A stretch of DNA of 64,000 nt from an uncultured Arachnia sp. Lineage in GTDB: Bacteria > Actinomycetota > Actinomycetes > Propionibacteriales > Propionibacteriaceae. The stretch covers positions 1 to 64,000 of the forward strand of contig CANLSH010000011.1 in NCBI GenBank assembly GCA_947493705.1, in the 5' to 3' direction. Positions 63,857-64,000 of the stretch are shown one piece after another. A program made the position numbers and the translations under genes. Numbering within the stretch: position 1 is the stretch's first letter; each line of letters opens with the position of its first letter. Under the pieces are notes generated by a model, which was not told the DNA's origin, ran no database searches, and saw nothing but the letters and a program-made list of their open reading frames with translations.

Positions 63857-64000
63857 TCAAAGCTGAAGTTTCATCGTCACTGCCCCCGATTCCGCGCGGA
63901 CCGGCCGGAAGCCGACGTCCTGGTAAAGGCGAAGCGCGAAGTTGTCGGTCTCCACGCTGAGGCTGATCGCTGGCATTTCGGCATCGCGTGCAGCTGCGAT
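63857..64000 (-). CDS. GNAT N-acetyltransferase, C-terminal part (cut by window edge)
   Basis: The final 47 residues of a GNAT protein, ending at a TGA at 63857-63859. The sequence SLSVETDNFALRLYQDVGF RPV is the typical last beta-alpha-beta of the fold (N-x-xAxxLYxxxGF). The start and most of the protein lie to the right of the window. Confidence 0.85.
   Translation of the reverse strand: MAAARDAEMPAISLSVETDNFALRLYQDVGFRPVRAESGAVTMKLQL

Overview
The window is high-GC DNA with many GTG and TTG starts, near-leaderless promoters, ATGA-type gene overlaps and an rpsF-ssb-rpsR-rplI ribosomal operon. This points to a high-GC Gram-positive actinobacterium. The gene mix (type I-E CRISPR, pta-ackA, aspartate ammonia-lyase) and the zinc-free S18 suggest a member of the Propionibacteriaceae, but that placement is an inference from memory of protein style, not from a search.

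Layout. 1-5319: a very large type I-E CRISPR array (88 repeats visible, running off the left edge) read on the minus strand. 5364-14183: the complete type I-E cas operon (cas3-cse1-cse2-cas7-cas5-cas6e-cas1-cas2), minus strand, with a candidate promoter at its head. 14556-17885: a putative ether-lipid operon (SDR reductase, PlsC acyltransferase, alkyl-DHAP-synthase-like FAD enzyme). 18071-24627: core metabolism (ilvD, ackA, pta, aspA). 24682-27894: a 2-hydroxyacid dehydrogenase and two divergent DNA-repair genes (endonuclease IV and an AlkX/YcaQ-like glycosylase). 28136-30416: a polar amino-acid ABC transporter. 30763-33418: a CPBP protease and a NarL-type two-component system. 33480-39363: a MarR-controlled DHA2 exporter and an alpha-glucosidase/GPH-symporter pair. 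39504-40050: two tiny acidic proline-rich proteins, one with an internal tandem repeat. 40233-43584: acyl-CoA synthetase, rhodanese and SGNH hydrolase genes. 43745-45559: the rpsF operon with a clear terminator.

The right third is more accessory. 45868-48341 holds a lipoprotein, a small Cys-rich protein, an NAD(P)-binding protein and an MpaB/DUF2236 protein. 48497-50310 holds two damaged cyanase (cynS) copies flanking a VapBC toxin-antitoxin pair. 50544-52734 is a noticeably AT-richer nucleoside uptake and hydrolysis pair with an orphan LacI-like operator. 53270-57474 pairs an ECF sigma factor with a membrane-anchored beta-propeller protein, followed by a second propeller-like protein. 57611-64000 contains GNAT proteins, a frameshifted class V aminotransferase, a zinc-finger/HTH regulator divergent from an MFS transporter across a 16-bp dyad, small membrane/regulator genes, and a Phd antitoxin with a frameshifted RelE-type toxin.

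No tRNA, rRNA or intact insertion sequence was recognised. I see no clear new defence system beyond the complete I-E CRISPR locus. The most interesting less-described items are the tandem-repeat mini-proteins, the zinc-finger/HTH regulator with its dyad, the sigma/beta-propeller pair, the cyanase duplication around VapBC, and the cysteine-free S18 at the main ribosomal locus.
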